The notes under the pieces were generated by a model. It searched no databases. It was not told the DNA's origin and saw only the letters and a program-made list of their open reading frames with translations. Below are positions 1-7,956 of a DNA stretch of 64,000 bases, one piece after another. The position numbers were made by a program, and so were the translations under genes. Position 1 is the stretch's first letter; each line of letters opens with the position of its first letter. The stretch is from Nocardia sp. NBC_00508 (GTDB lineage Bacteria > Actinomycetota > Actinomycetes > Mycobacteriales > Mycobacteriaceae). Location: positions 5,146,001 through 5,210,000 of the forward strand of contig NZ_CP107852.1 in assembly GCF_036346875.1 (NCBI RefSeq), written 5' to 3'.

Positions 1-102
1 ATTCGCGCCCTCGGGCATGCCCTGCTCCTGGCGCTGTTGCTGCTGCTGCCTCGGCATCTGCTTCGGCATTTTCTTAGGCGTTTTCTTCGACTTTTCAGCC
101 AT
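1..102 (-). CDS. Lys/Gln-rich small protein, 3' end outside window
   Basis: Only the first 34 codons are visible; the gene runs leftward off the window. The ATG at 102 starts MAEKSKKTPKKMPKQMPR, followed by five Gln and then RQEQGMPEGAN. The chain is strongly basic and low in complexity, with no hydrophobic segment. A purine-rich stretch just upstream could serve as ribosome-binding site. I do not recognise the family; basic tails like this occur on small nucleic-acid-binding or cytoplasmic actinobacterial proteins, but that is only a compositional remark. It could also be the N-terminal tail of a longer protein. Confidence 0.5.
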   Translation of the reverse strand, partial: MAEKSKKTPKKMPKQMPRQQQQQRQEQGMPEGAN

Positions 103-650
103 CTCCACTCGGTCCTTTCCGGGGGATTGATATTCGCCTAACGATCACACGATAGCGAGCGGGAATGGCTTTCGGAAGGGGAAGTGAAAAATATGGTCCG
201 TAGCGGCCGTTTGCCGTGTTCTTGCAGGTAGATGCGTTGTTGATGGCGGGATTCATTGGCGAATCCGGCCGTTCCGACGGCGCATGATACATTTTCCGAA
301 GCCTCTCGGGTGCCGCTCTATCGAAATGTAATCAGGAACAATCGCACCGTCTCGCGGGAACGTTTCTTCGTGCCGATATCGACCTGGACCGGACCTCTTT
401 GCGTATATGCCGACGAATTCAATTCTGCTGTCGTGGTGCATGTGATCGCCGCCTGGGATGACGGTCATGCGGAGACGGAAAAACTTGTGGCGGAACGGGT
501 TCCATGCGCATCGTGCTCCGGGAGGCGAGTGTCATGTCCAGCTCGTTCTCGCCTCTGCACTGGAAACTCAAGTACCACAGTCGTTTTCGTCCTCCGCGCC
601 ATCATGGTTCGCACGGTCCGCTCGCTGGAGGGCGGACCACTCGTCCGCGT
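103..650. other. Intergenic stretch without a convincing gene
   Basis: About 550 bases between the leftmost gene and the end of the molybdenum cofactor gene. GC is lower than in the flanking genes. Frames that stay open here show no G/C bias at third codon positions and no recognisable motif. It probably holds the promoter of the leftward small gene and the downstream region of the MoeA fusion. I see no RNA gene and no clear terminator. Confidence 0.4.
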
Positions 651-2393
651 TCACCAGCGCAGCGGGAGGAATTCGACGATCGCGCCGTCGACGGCCTCGG
701 GCGGGACGATGACCAGACCGTCGCGGTCGATCAGCCCGCCGAGGTGCGCGGTGCGAACGGTCGGGTCGCCGACCCAGCCGCCCTGGTCGACGGTGCGGGC
801 GGGGACGATGCGCGGCACTTGGCCCGCGATCTCGGCGGCGTTGCGCAGCGGCCCGCGCTGCGGACGCGCGGAAGGCGCGCCGGTGCGCCCCTCGACGATC
901 GCGGGGGCCAGGGCCATGAGCGTCGCGACGGCGGCGAACGGGTTGCCGGGAAGGCCGAGCACCGTGGTGCCGGACGCGAGCTCGGCCACGACGGTGGAAC
1001 CGCCGGGACGCAGGCGCAGGCGCGGCACGACGATCTCGGCCCCGGTGCGGGCCAGCGCCGCACGGAGCTGGTCGGCAGCTCCGCCGCCGGTCGCGCCGAC
1101 GATCACCAGCAGATCGCCGTCCGGTGTCGCGGCCAGGACTTCGTCGAAGCCGTGCGGAGTGTCGCGCAGATGTACCCGGTCGGCGGTGCGAATGCCATAC
1201 CAGGACAACAGGTCCGGCAGAATCGGGCCGATCGAGTCGCGGGTCTGGCCCGCCTGCAACGGACCCTCGCTACGGATCTCGTCACCGGTCATCACGATGC
1301 GGGCGCGCACCGGGCCGCGCACCGCCGCCACAGTGACCTCGACGCTCGCGGCCGCGGAGATCAGCGCCGCGGTGACCGGCGCACCTTCCGCCGCGACCAG
1401 ATCGCCGACCTCGCGGTCCTCGCCGCGGCGGCGGATGTCGTCGCGTTGTGGCGTATCCGGCAGCCGGAAGAGGGTCTTGTCGGCGATGTGCACGAACTCG
1501 TCGCGCAGCACGCCGGTGGTGCCGTCCGGAACATGCGCGCCCGTCGCGATCCGCACCGCCTCACCGGACAGCAGCCCCACCGGACGCCGCCCGCCCGCGA
1601 AGCCGATATCGTGGCGCAGGCGCCACGGCCCGTCGCCCGCCACCGCGTAGCCGTCCATCGCGGACACGTCGAAGCGGGGCAGCGGACCGGCCGCCGTCAG
1701 CGGACCCGCGAGCGCGGCGCCGGTTACCGAACGCAGGTCCGCCTCATACGCGGTCAGCCGGGTGAGCTTGCCGCGCAAGATGTTTCGTGCCTCGTCGAGG
1801 GCCAGCGGCGGGTGCATGCGCGGCATTCCGACCGCGGCCCTGGCCTGTCGCACCTGCTCCTCGGTGTCGCAATCGCCGACGCCGGGCAGCGGGATGATGG
1901 CGGCGTCGGGCGGCACCAGCGCCTTCATCGGCTGGTTGATCAACGCGCCGAGCCCGGACAGCGCGGCCGCCAGCGCGGAGCGCCGCCACACTCCGATCAG
2001 GTACTGCGGGCGTCCCGACTCGTCGGCCGCGAACACCGCGTCCGCGCCGGATTCGGTGCTGTGCCGCACGAGTTCGGCGATCGCCCACTCGGACAGGAAA
2101 GGCAGGTCCGCGGCGAGCACCACCACCAGGGGCGCGGCGGAGCCGAGCGCGTGCAACCCCGTATCGATCGCGGCCACCGGCCCCGAACCGGGCGGCACCT
2201 CCCTGACCTGGATGATCTCCGGCGGCAGTTCGGGTCGATGCGGACCGACCACCACGGTGTGCGCGCAGGAGCCGACCGCGGCGAGCGCCACCTCGAGCAT
2301 GGAACGGCCGCCGATGACGATCGCGGGTTTGTCCACACCGCCCATCCGGCTGGCCCGGCCTCCGGCGAGCACGATCGCGTCGGCGGCCGTCAC
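651..2393 (-). CDS. MobA-MoeA fusion, molybdenum cofactor biosynthesis
   Basis: Predicted cytoplasmic two-domain enzyme of 580 residues. Residues 1 to about 185 form a MobA-type nucleotidyltransferase: LAGGRASRMGGVDKP near residue 9 is the MobA nucleotide-binding loop, and VVVLAADLPFL carries the metal-binding Asp. This domain would make the molybdopterin dinucleotide. Residues from about 190 form a MoeA-type molybdenumtransferase: a segment with GEAVRIATGAHVPDG, then VMTGDEI, a glycine-rich GATGGGAADQL turn and LPGNPFAAVATL are typical of the MPT-Mo insertion domain. MoeA and MobA are usually separate. The GTG start at 2393 is chosen because the MobA loop lies right behind it. The next upstream gene on this strand is 80 bases away, so it is probably transcribed alone or as a distal gene. 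Confidence 0.85.
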   Translation of the reverse strand: MTAADAIVLAGGRASRMGGVDKPAIVIGGRSMLEVALAAVGSCAHTVVVGPHRPELPPEIIQVREVPPGSGPVAAIDTGLHALGSAAPLVVVLAADLPFLSEWAIAELVRHSTESGADAVFAADESGRPQYLIGVWRRSALAAALSGLGALINQPMKALVPPDAAIIPLPGVGDCDTEEQVRQARAAVGMPRMHPPLALDEARNILRGKLTRLTAYEADLRSVTGAALAGPLTAAGPLPRFDVSAMDGYAVAGDGPWRLRHDIGFAGGRRPVGLLSGEAVRIATGAHVPDGTTGVLRDEFVHIADKTLFRLPDTPQRDDIRRRGEDREVGDLVAAEGAPVTAALISAAASVEVTVAAVRGPVRARIVMTGDEIRSEGPLQAGQTRDSIGPILPDLLSWYGIRTADRVHLRDTPHGFDEVLAATPDGDLLVIVGATGGGAADQLRAALARTGAEIVVPRLRLRPGGSTVVAELASGTTVLGLPGNPFAAVATLMALAPAIVEGRTGAPSARPQRGPLRNAAEIAGQVPRIVPARTVDQGGWVGDPTVRTAHLGGLIDRDGLVIVPPEAVDGAIVEFLPLRW

Positions 2394-2475
2394 ACGCCAC
2401 GACCTCGAGCTAGGTACACCATGGCGGCCATGCTAATTCGTCAGTGCCGGGAAGCCCCGGAGCGGACGGCGCGGA

Positions 2476-3231
2476 TCAGGCGTTCGACCAGAAGCGGGCG
2501 GGCCGCAGCAGACGGAACTCGTTGTCCTCCGGATCGGCGAGCACGAGGTCGGTCTCCCGGTCGGGAGCAGGGGCGCCCCGATCGACCGTCGTGGCGCCCG
2601 CGGCATGCAGCCTGGCCACCTCGGCGGCCTGGTCATCGTCCGGAAACGGGCTGAGATCCAGATGCAGCCTGGTGCGGCCGGACCCGGCGTCGGGAGTGTG
2701 CACGAACTCCAGCCAGGAGCCGAGCCCGGTCGGCGAACGCAGCCCGGCCAGTTGCGCGCCGCGGCGTGCGAACGACCAGCCGGTGGCGACCGACCAGAAT
2801 TCGGCCAGGCGCGCCGGGTCGCGCGTGTCGACCACGATCGCCGCGACGGCTCCGGTGTCCACGTACTCCTCCCTTGGCTCGAGCACGCAGAACTCGTTGC
2901 CCTCCGGATCGGCGAGCACCGTCCACGGCACCGCGCCCTGGCCGATGTTCACCCGGCGCGCCCCCAGCGCCAGCGCCCGGTCCACCTGGGTGCGCTGATG
3001 GTCGAGCGAGCGGGTGGCCAGATCGAGGTGCAGGCGGTTCTTGCCGATCTTGGCGCGCATCGCGGGTAAGAAGGTGAGGGCGAGTCGGGGGCCGTCGGGG
3101 TCGGCGGCTACGACGTCCACTCGATCGGGACGGTCCAGCGTCACGCTCCAGCCGAGCAGTTCGGCCCAGAAGTCCGCGACCGACCGCTGCCGGTCGGCAT
3201 GGAACACGACGCACGCCAGACGCGTGGGCAC
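2476..3231 (-). CDS. Tandem VOC (glyoxalase-like) domain protein
   Basis: 251 residues in two similar halves, each an about 115-residue glyoxalase-like unit. Both contain a phenylalanine-tryptophan segment (SVADFWAELLGW and RLAEFWSVATGW), an RLHLDL strand and a D-P-E-x-N-E-F metal-site strand near the end (LADPEGNEFCVLEP and LADPEDNEFRLLRP). The second half keeps the same order, so the gene looks like an internal duplication. VOC proteins of this type bind small molecules or metals; the substrate cannot be read here. It is the last gene of a leftward run with the alkyltransferase-like gene 9 bases upstream, so co-transcription is likely. The start is a GTG. Confidence 0.8.
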   Translation of the reverse strand: MPTRLACVVFHADRQRSVADFWAELLGWSVTLDRPDRVDVVAADPDGPRLALTFLPAMRAKIGKNRLHLDLATRSLDHQRTQVDRALALGARRVNIGQGAVPWTVLADPEGNEFCVLEPREEYVDTGAVAAIVVDTRDPARLAEFWSVATGWSFARRGAQLAGLRSPTGLGSWLEFVHTPDAGSGRTRLHLDLSPFPDDDQAAEVARLHAAGATTVDRGAPAPDRETDLVLADPEDNEFRLLRPARFWSNA

Positions 3232-3240
3232 GGATCAACG

Positions 3241-3594
3241 TTACTGGCCTTCGGTGCGTCGCGGAGCTGTTTCGGCAGGCGGCACGCAGTGCGGGGGATC
3301 GGGGAACGGGAAGCGGGCGGCGCGCAGGTCGACGCGACCTTCCCGGATCGGCACGCCTTCCTCGGCGAGCAGGCGCAGCTGGCGATGGGCCAGGTGCGCG
3401 GCGGGTCGACCGCTCGCGCCGAGCACGCGATGCCAGGGCAGGTCGGCGGCGTCGGTGCGCATGATCCAGCCGACCGTGCGCGGCGTGGACAGGCCGACGG
3501 CGGCGGCGATGTCGCCGTAGGTGGCCACCCGGCCGCGCGGGATCGACGCCACCAGCGTGCGTACCTGCTCGATCTGGGCGTCGGTCGTCGGCAT
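3241..3594 (-). CDS. Alkyltransferase-like (ATL) DNA-damage protein
   Basis: 117 residues covering the DNA-binding domain of O6-alkylguanine-DNA alkyltransferases. VATYGDIAAAVGLSTPRTVGWIMR is the helix-turn-helix plus Arg-finger region, here residues 23-46. The active-site motif reads PWHRV (53-57), with Trp where true alkyltransferases have Cys (PCHRV). ATL proteins share this change: they flip and bind alkylated guanine but cannot dealkylate it, and instead recruit nucleotide excision repair. The M. tuberculosis region carries a corresponding gene beside lipV. It starts 4 bases after the hydrolase stop and 9 bases before the VOC gene, indicating an operon. Confidence 0.88.
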   Translation of the reverse strand: MPTTDAQIEQVRTLVASIPRGRVATYGDIAAAVGLSTPRTVGWIMRTDAADLPWHRVLGASGRPAAHLAHRQLRLLAEEGVPIREGRVDLRAARFPFPDPPHCVPPAETAPRRTEGQ

Positions 3595-3598
3595 CGGG

Positions 3599-4375
3599 TC
3601 AGAGCACCGAACGCACGAGTTCGCCGGTCTCGGCCGGATACGCCTGGGCGACCATATGATCGCAATTCCATTCGAGCACGGTCAGGTTGGCGCCCATGTG
3701 CTCGGTGAGCGCCGCGCGGAACTCCGGCGTGACGAACGGAGGGTCGACCTTCATCGCCTGCACCAGCACGGTGGGCAGCTCGGCGGGCGGCAACACCCAG
3801 TGCCGGGCCAGCTGACCCCAATAGGAGTTGATCGCGGGCAGGCTCATCCGCCAGCCGACGCGCCCGTCCGCGGTGGGCATCAGATGCTCGGTGAGCTCGG
3901 CCTCCAGCAGCCGCGGCTCCACGTCGCTCCAGCCACTGTTCAACTTGTCCTGCCGCGCCCGCTCGACGCTGGCGTAGTCGGCGGAGACCAGCGTGGACAG
4001 CGCGATCTCGTTGAGCCATTCCGGTTCCAGCGCGATGGCCGGGTCGAGCAGCACGAGCTTGCGCACCAATTCCGGATGACGGTGCGCAAGATGCAATGCG
4101 CACGCGCCGCCGAACGAATGCGCGACCACCACCACCGGTCCGTCGGCCTCGGTGGCGAGCAGTTCGACGAGGTCGGCGACGATGGTCTCGAAGTTCCACG
4201 GCGGCAGCGCGGTCGAGCGACCATGTCCGCGCAGGTCGGGGGCGAGCACGCGGAGGTCGGGCAGATGCCGGGTGGCCAGGTCTTCCCAGCGTTTGCCGTG
4301 ACCGGTCACACCGTGCAGGGCGAGCACCACCGGTCCCGTCGTCGGACCGAACCGATGGACATTCAAAACAGACAC
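3599..4375 (-). CDS. Alpha/beta hydrolase, LipV-like
   Basis: 258-residue soluble alpha/beta hydrolase. LHGVTGHGKRW near residue 19 forms the oxyanion-hole strand; VVVAHSFGGACALHLAHRHPE near residue 93 is the nucleophile elbow, with AHSFGG in place of the textbook GxSxG; the late NCDHMVAQAYP supplies the catalytic His. Position next to the ATL gene and divergent from adnA matches lipV (Rv3203) in mycobacteria, a serine esterase, so an esterase role is likely, but the substrate is unknown. The GTG start at 4375 leaves 63 bases to adnA on the other strand; both promoters must lie there. First gene of the leftward three-gene run. Confidence 0.82.
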   Translation of the reverse strand: MSVLNVHRFGPTTGPVVLALHGVTGHGKRWEDLATRHLPDLRVLAPDLRGHGRSTALPPWNFETIVADLVELLATEADGPVVVVAHSFGGACALHLAHRHPELVRKLVLLDPAIALEPEWLNEIALSTLVSADYASVERARQDKLNSGWSDVEPRLLEAELTEHLMPTADGRVGWRMSLPAINSYWGQLARHWVLPPAELPTVLVQAMKVDPPFVTPEFRAALTEHMGANLTVLEWNCDHMVAQAYPAETGELVRSVL

Positions 4376-4438
4376 CGGTTCATTGTGACCTGCGCCGGAA
4401 GCACTCGCAGACCCAGCAGAGCGGAGGGGCGTACCGGC

Positions 4439-7400
4439 GTGTCGGTCGTGTCTGTTGCAATAGCCCGCGTGGTGCGATCGGATGGCGCGGTGCGACTTGT
4501 TCGCCGGAATGTGGTGGCGCCTCGGCCGCGAGCCTGGGGCGCCGACGTTCGCGCGCTGTTGGACGCCCCGGCGGAGGCGGGGCCGACGCGCCCCGGGTGG
4601 CGACCCTGGCAGGTGCTCGGCGGCCCGGGTACGGGCAAAACGTCCCTGCTAGTCGACATCGCCGCCGGGCGCATCGCGGTCGGGGCCGACGCCGAATCGG
4701 TGCTGGTGCTGACCCATTCGAAGCAGGCGGCGAGCGCACTGCGTGACGCCATCACCGCGCGGCTGGCCGGGCCCGGTGCCGAGGACGGTGTGCCCGGCGC
4801 CACACGGGAGCCGCTGGTGCGCACGCTGCACTCGTATGCCTTCTCGGTGCTGCGCAGACACGCGCTGGCGCATGGCAACCCGCCGCCGCGTTTGCTGACC
4901 GGCGCCGAGCAGGACGCGGTCCTCCGGGAAATGTTGCGCGGCGACCTGGCGGATATCGCCGCGGGCGCCACCGGGCTGTGGCCGGAGCGACTGCGGCCCG
5001 CGCTCGCCCTCGGCGGATTCGCCGAGCAATTGCGTGATCTCATGCTCCGGGCCACCGAGCGGGGTATCGGACCGGAGGATCTGGTCCGGCTGGGCCGTGA
5101 GCACGCCAAACCGGAATGGGTCGCGGCGGGCAAATTCGCCATCCGCTACGAACAGACGATGCTGCTGCGCTGGTCGGTCGGCGTGGAGGCGCCGGAGGCG
5201 ACGGCGCCCGCGCTGGACGCCGCCGAACTGATCGGTGCGGCGCTGGACGCGCTGGCCGCCGACCCGAATCTGCTTGCCGCAGAACGCGCCAGGATCAGGT
5301 ACCTGCTGGTCGACGACGCCCAGCACCTCGATCCGCAGGCCGCGATCCTGGTCAAGGCGATCGGGCGCGGCGCACGGACCACGGTGATCGCGGGCGATCC
5401 CGATCAGGCCGTCTTCGCCTTCCGCGGCGCGGACGCGCGGTTCGTCGCCGACCTGGACACGCCGGACGGGCAGCGCATCGTCCTGCGGGACAACCATCGG
5501 TTCAGCGGTCAGGTGGAGGTGGCGGTCGCGCGGATCGCCGCGCGTCTGCCGGGCAGTGCGCCGCAGCGCCTTCCGGTGCCCGACCAGGTGGCGCCGCAGG
5601 ACGACGGCGCGGAGGTGCGCGTCCGTGTGCTCGCCACACCGGCGAAGGAGGCGGCGCTCATCGCTGACCATTTACGCCGCGCGCACCTCACCGCCGGGGT
5701 GCCGTGGTCGCGGATGGCGGTGATCGTCCGCTCGGTGCCGCTCTCACTGGCACCGCTGCGCCGCGCCCTGCTCGCCGCGGGCGTTCCGGTGCAACAGCCC
5801 GCGCTCGACACACCGTTGGCGCGCAGGCGCGGCGCGGCCTGGATGTTGCTGTCGCTGCGCGCGGTTTTGGCCGGCGAGGCCGTAGGACGGGGAGCGGAAT
5901 CGGCGTTCGAGCCGGAAGACGCCCTCGACCTGCTGGCCGGTCCGCTCGGCGGCGCTGATCAGATCGCTTTGCGCCGCCTGCGGCGCGGCATCCGGCGCGT
6001 GGTGCTCCAGTCCGCGCGCGGCGGGGCGAAAACCATGGAGACTACGGATGATTCGCCGCCGGATCGCGGCGCGGACCTGGACCGCCCCTCGGCGCAGGTG
6101 TTGCGTGACCTGCTGATCGGAACCGGCGATGCGGCGATCCTGGACCGGCTCACCGAGGTCGAGGCCGCTCCGCTGCGCCGGGTGTCGGACGCGCTGAACC
6201 GGGGGCGCAAGGCGCGTGGGCGTGGCGCGGGCTTGGAGGACGTGCTGTGGGCGCTGTGGACCGGTTCCCGGCTGGAGCGGCGCTGGGTGGCCCAATCCGA
6301 GCGCGGCGGCGCGGTCGGCATGCAGGCCGATCGCGATCTGGACGCCGCCGTCGGGCTGTTCGACGCGGCCGCCGCCTACGTCGACCAGCTGCCGCGGGCC
6401 GGCATCGAGGGTTTCGTGGACTACCTGATGCAGCAGGAGATTCCGCACGACGCGGCGCCGCGGACCGCGCCGGGCGAGGCGGTCGCGCTGCTGAGCGCGC
6501 ACGCCGCCGCCGGGCGGGAATGGGACGTGGTCGCCGTCGCCGCGGTGCAGGAGGGGATCTGGCCCAACCCGCGATCGCGCGGCACCCTGCTGCACACCGA
6601 GGACCTGGTCGATCTCACCGCGGGCGTGTCCGATGCCGGGGAGCGGGTGAGCCGTGCGGCGCCGATCCTGGCCGAGGAACGCAGACTGCTGCTCGTCGCG
6701 TGCAGCCGGGCCCGGCGATCGCTGCTGGTTACGGCCGTGGAATCGGTCGCGGGGGAACGCGATCTGGTGCCGTCACGTTTCCTCGCCGAGCTGCTCGGGC
6801 CCGACGACGACGGCGAGCCCGGCGCGCTTCCGGTGGTCGATCCCGGCCGTGCGCTGGTGATGCACTCTTTGATGGCCGAATTGCGCGGCGTCGTCTGTGA
6901 TCCCGACGCCGACCCCGACCGCAGGCGGCGGGCAGCGCAGCAGCTGGCGCGGCTGGCGGACGCGGGCGTGCGCGGCAGCCATCCCGACGACTGGTACGGC
7001 ACCGCCGAACTCAGCTCGCGCCGCCCGCTGTGGACCGACGACGACGGCGCTGTCGCGCTCTCGCCCTCCACCGTCGAATTGCTGCGCACCTGCCCGCTGC
7101 GCTGGGCGCTGGAACGCAACGGCGGCACCGACGGCGACAATCCGCATGCCGTCAAGGGCAACCTGGTGCATACCCTGGTGCAGGCGCTGGCGGGCAAGGT
7201 GCCCGAGGCTCAGGTGCGCGCGGCGCTGGATCGCGCCTGGCAGGCGGTCGATCCCGGCACCGGCTGGCACTCCAGGCAGGAGCTGCGCCGCACCGAGGCG
7301 ATGCTGGAGACCTTCCTGGCCTGGGTCCGCAACACCCGGGGCGAACTCACCCAGGCCGGTGTCGAGGTACCGGTCGACTGCGTGCTGCCCGCGCGCACGG

Positions 7401-7867
7401 AAGACGAACTCGCCGTGCGGATTCGGGGCCGAGTCGACCGGCTGGAACGTGATGCGCATGGCCGATTCGTCATCGTGGACGTGAAGACCGGCAAGTCCCC
7501 GGTCACCAAGCAGGCCGCCGCCGATCACGCCCAGCTGGCGACCTATCAGGTGGCGGCCGCCATGGGCGCGCTCGACGCCGGTGATGAAGAAACTTCTGCC
7601 GCAGGCGAATCCGATGCGGTCAACGATCCCGGTGGCGCACGGTTGGTGTATGTCGCCAAACCGAGCAAGGCGGAGGGCGCGACCCAGCGCATGCAGCCTC
7701 CGCTGGACGCCGAGGCCCTCGACACATGGCGTGACACGATCCACGAAGCCGCCGCGTCCACCCAGGGCCCCAGCTATCTCGCCATGCGCAACGACGCGTG
7801 CCGCCACTGCGCGGTCGCGGGCAGCTGCCCCGTGCAGGACCGGGGGAGGCAGGTGACCGACGAGTGA
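4439..7867 (+). CDS. adnA: AdnA, helicase-nuclease subunit
   Basis: About 1142 residues. AdnA pairs with AdnB to resect double-strand breaks for recombination, replacing RecBCD in mycobacteria and relatives. Walker A is GGPGTGKTSLL at residues 61-71; motif II reads VDDAQHLD, with DDAQ instead of the usual DExQ, near 290; IAGDPDQAVFAFRGA is motif III. The C-terminal RecB-type nuclease has GRVDRLE and VIVDVKTGK. Four cysteines, C885, C1121, C1124 and C1130 (C...CX2CX5C), match the iron-sulfur staple of AddB-type nucleases. The GTG at 4439 is chosen for GGAGG eleven bases upstream; the frame stays open far further upstream, antisense to the hydrolase gene. A 30-codon ORF couples it to adnB. Confidence 0.9.
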   Translation: MSVVSVAIARVVRSDGAVRLVRRNVVAPRPRAWGADVRALLDAPAEAGPTRPGWRPWQVLGGPGTGKTSLLVDIAAGRIAVGADAESVLVLTHSKQAASALRDAITARLAGPGAEDGVPGATREPLVRTLHSYAFSVLRRHALAHGNPPPRLLTGAEQDAVLREMLRGDLADIAAGATGLWPERLRPALALGGFAEQLRDLMLRATERGIGPEDLVRLGREHAKPEWVAAGKFAIRYEQTMLLRWSVGVEAPEATAPALDAAELIGAALDALAADPNLLAAERARIRYLLVDDAQHLDPQAAILVKAIGRGARTTVIAGDPDQAVFAFRGADARFVADLDTPDGQRIVLRDNHRFSGQVEVAVARIAARLPGSAPQRLPVPDQVAPQDDGAEVRVRVLATPAKEAALIADHLRRAHLTAGVPWSRMAVIVRSVPLSLAPLRRALLAAGVPVQQPALDTPLARRRGAAWMLLSLRAVLAGEAVGRGAESAFEPEDALDLLAGPLGGADQIALRRLRRGIRRVVLQSARGGAKTMETTDDSPPDRGADLDRPSAQVLRDLLIGTGDAAILDRLTEVEAAPLRRVSDALNRGRKARGRGAGLEDVLWALWTGSRLERRWVAQSERGGAVGMQADRDLDAAVGLFDAAAAYVDQLPRAGIEGFVDYLMQQEIPHDAAPRTAPGEAVALLSAHAAAGREWDVVAVAAVQEGIWPNPRSRGTLLHTEDLVDLTAGVSDAGERVSRAAPILAEERRLLLVACSRARRSLLVTAVESVAGERDLVPSRFLAELLGPDDDGEPGALPVVDPGRALVMHSLMAELRGVVCDPDADPDRRRRAAQQLARLADAGVRGSHPDDWYGTAELSSRRPLWTDDDGAVALSPSTVELLRTCPLRWALERNGGTDGDNPHAVKGNLVHTLVQALAGKVPEAQVRAALDRAWQAVDPGTGWHSRQELRRTEAMLETFLAWVRNTRGELTQAGVEVPVDCVLPARTEDELAVRIRGRVDRLERDAHGRFVIVDVKTGKSPVTKQAAADHAQLATYQVAAAMGALDAGDEETSAAGESDAVNDPGGARLVYVAKPSKAEGATQRMQPPLDAEALDTWRDTIHEAAASTQGPSYLAMRNDACRHCAVAGSCPVQDRGRQVTDE

Positions 7868-7956
7868 GCGGGTCGACCGAGGCCGCCACACGCTCGTACC
7901 CGCCGCGGATGATCGCGCACGGAGCGATGACGCACCCGGGTGAGGCGCCGCCGTGA
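7864..7956 (+). CDS. 30-codon coupling ORF between adnA and adnB
   Basis: A GTG at 7864 overlaps the adnA stop in GTGA. The frame stays open for 30 codons (VSGSTEAATRSYPP at its start) and ends at the TGA of a second GTGA whose GTG at 7953 starts adnB. It therefore bridges the 85-base gap with a 4-base overlap at each end, the arrangement used for translational coupling. The peptide has no recognisable domain. It may only pass ribosomes from adnA to adnB and so fix subunit ratio. An adnB start further inside is an alternative. Confidence 0.4.
   Translation: MSGSTEAATRSYPPRMIAHGAMTHPGEAPP

Noticed and set aside
496..509. CGGAACGGGTTCCA as another KstR-type box
   Set aside because: First fixed T is replaced and it lies in a region without a steroid-related gene.
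504..2654. A 716-codon plus-strand frame antisense to the MobA-MoeA gene
   Set aside because: Arg/Gly/His-rich, no motif, and explained by codon bias of the real gene on the other strand.
3521..4438. Upstream extension of the adnA frame
   Set aside because: It is antisense to the hydrolase gene, has no helicase homology and no ribosome-binding site; GTG 4439 has one.
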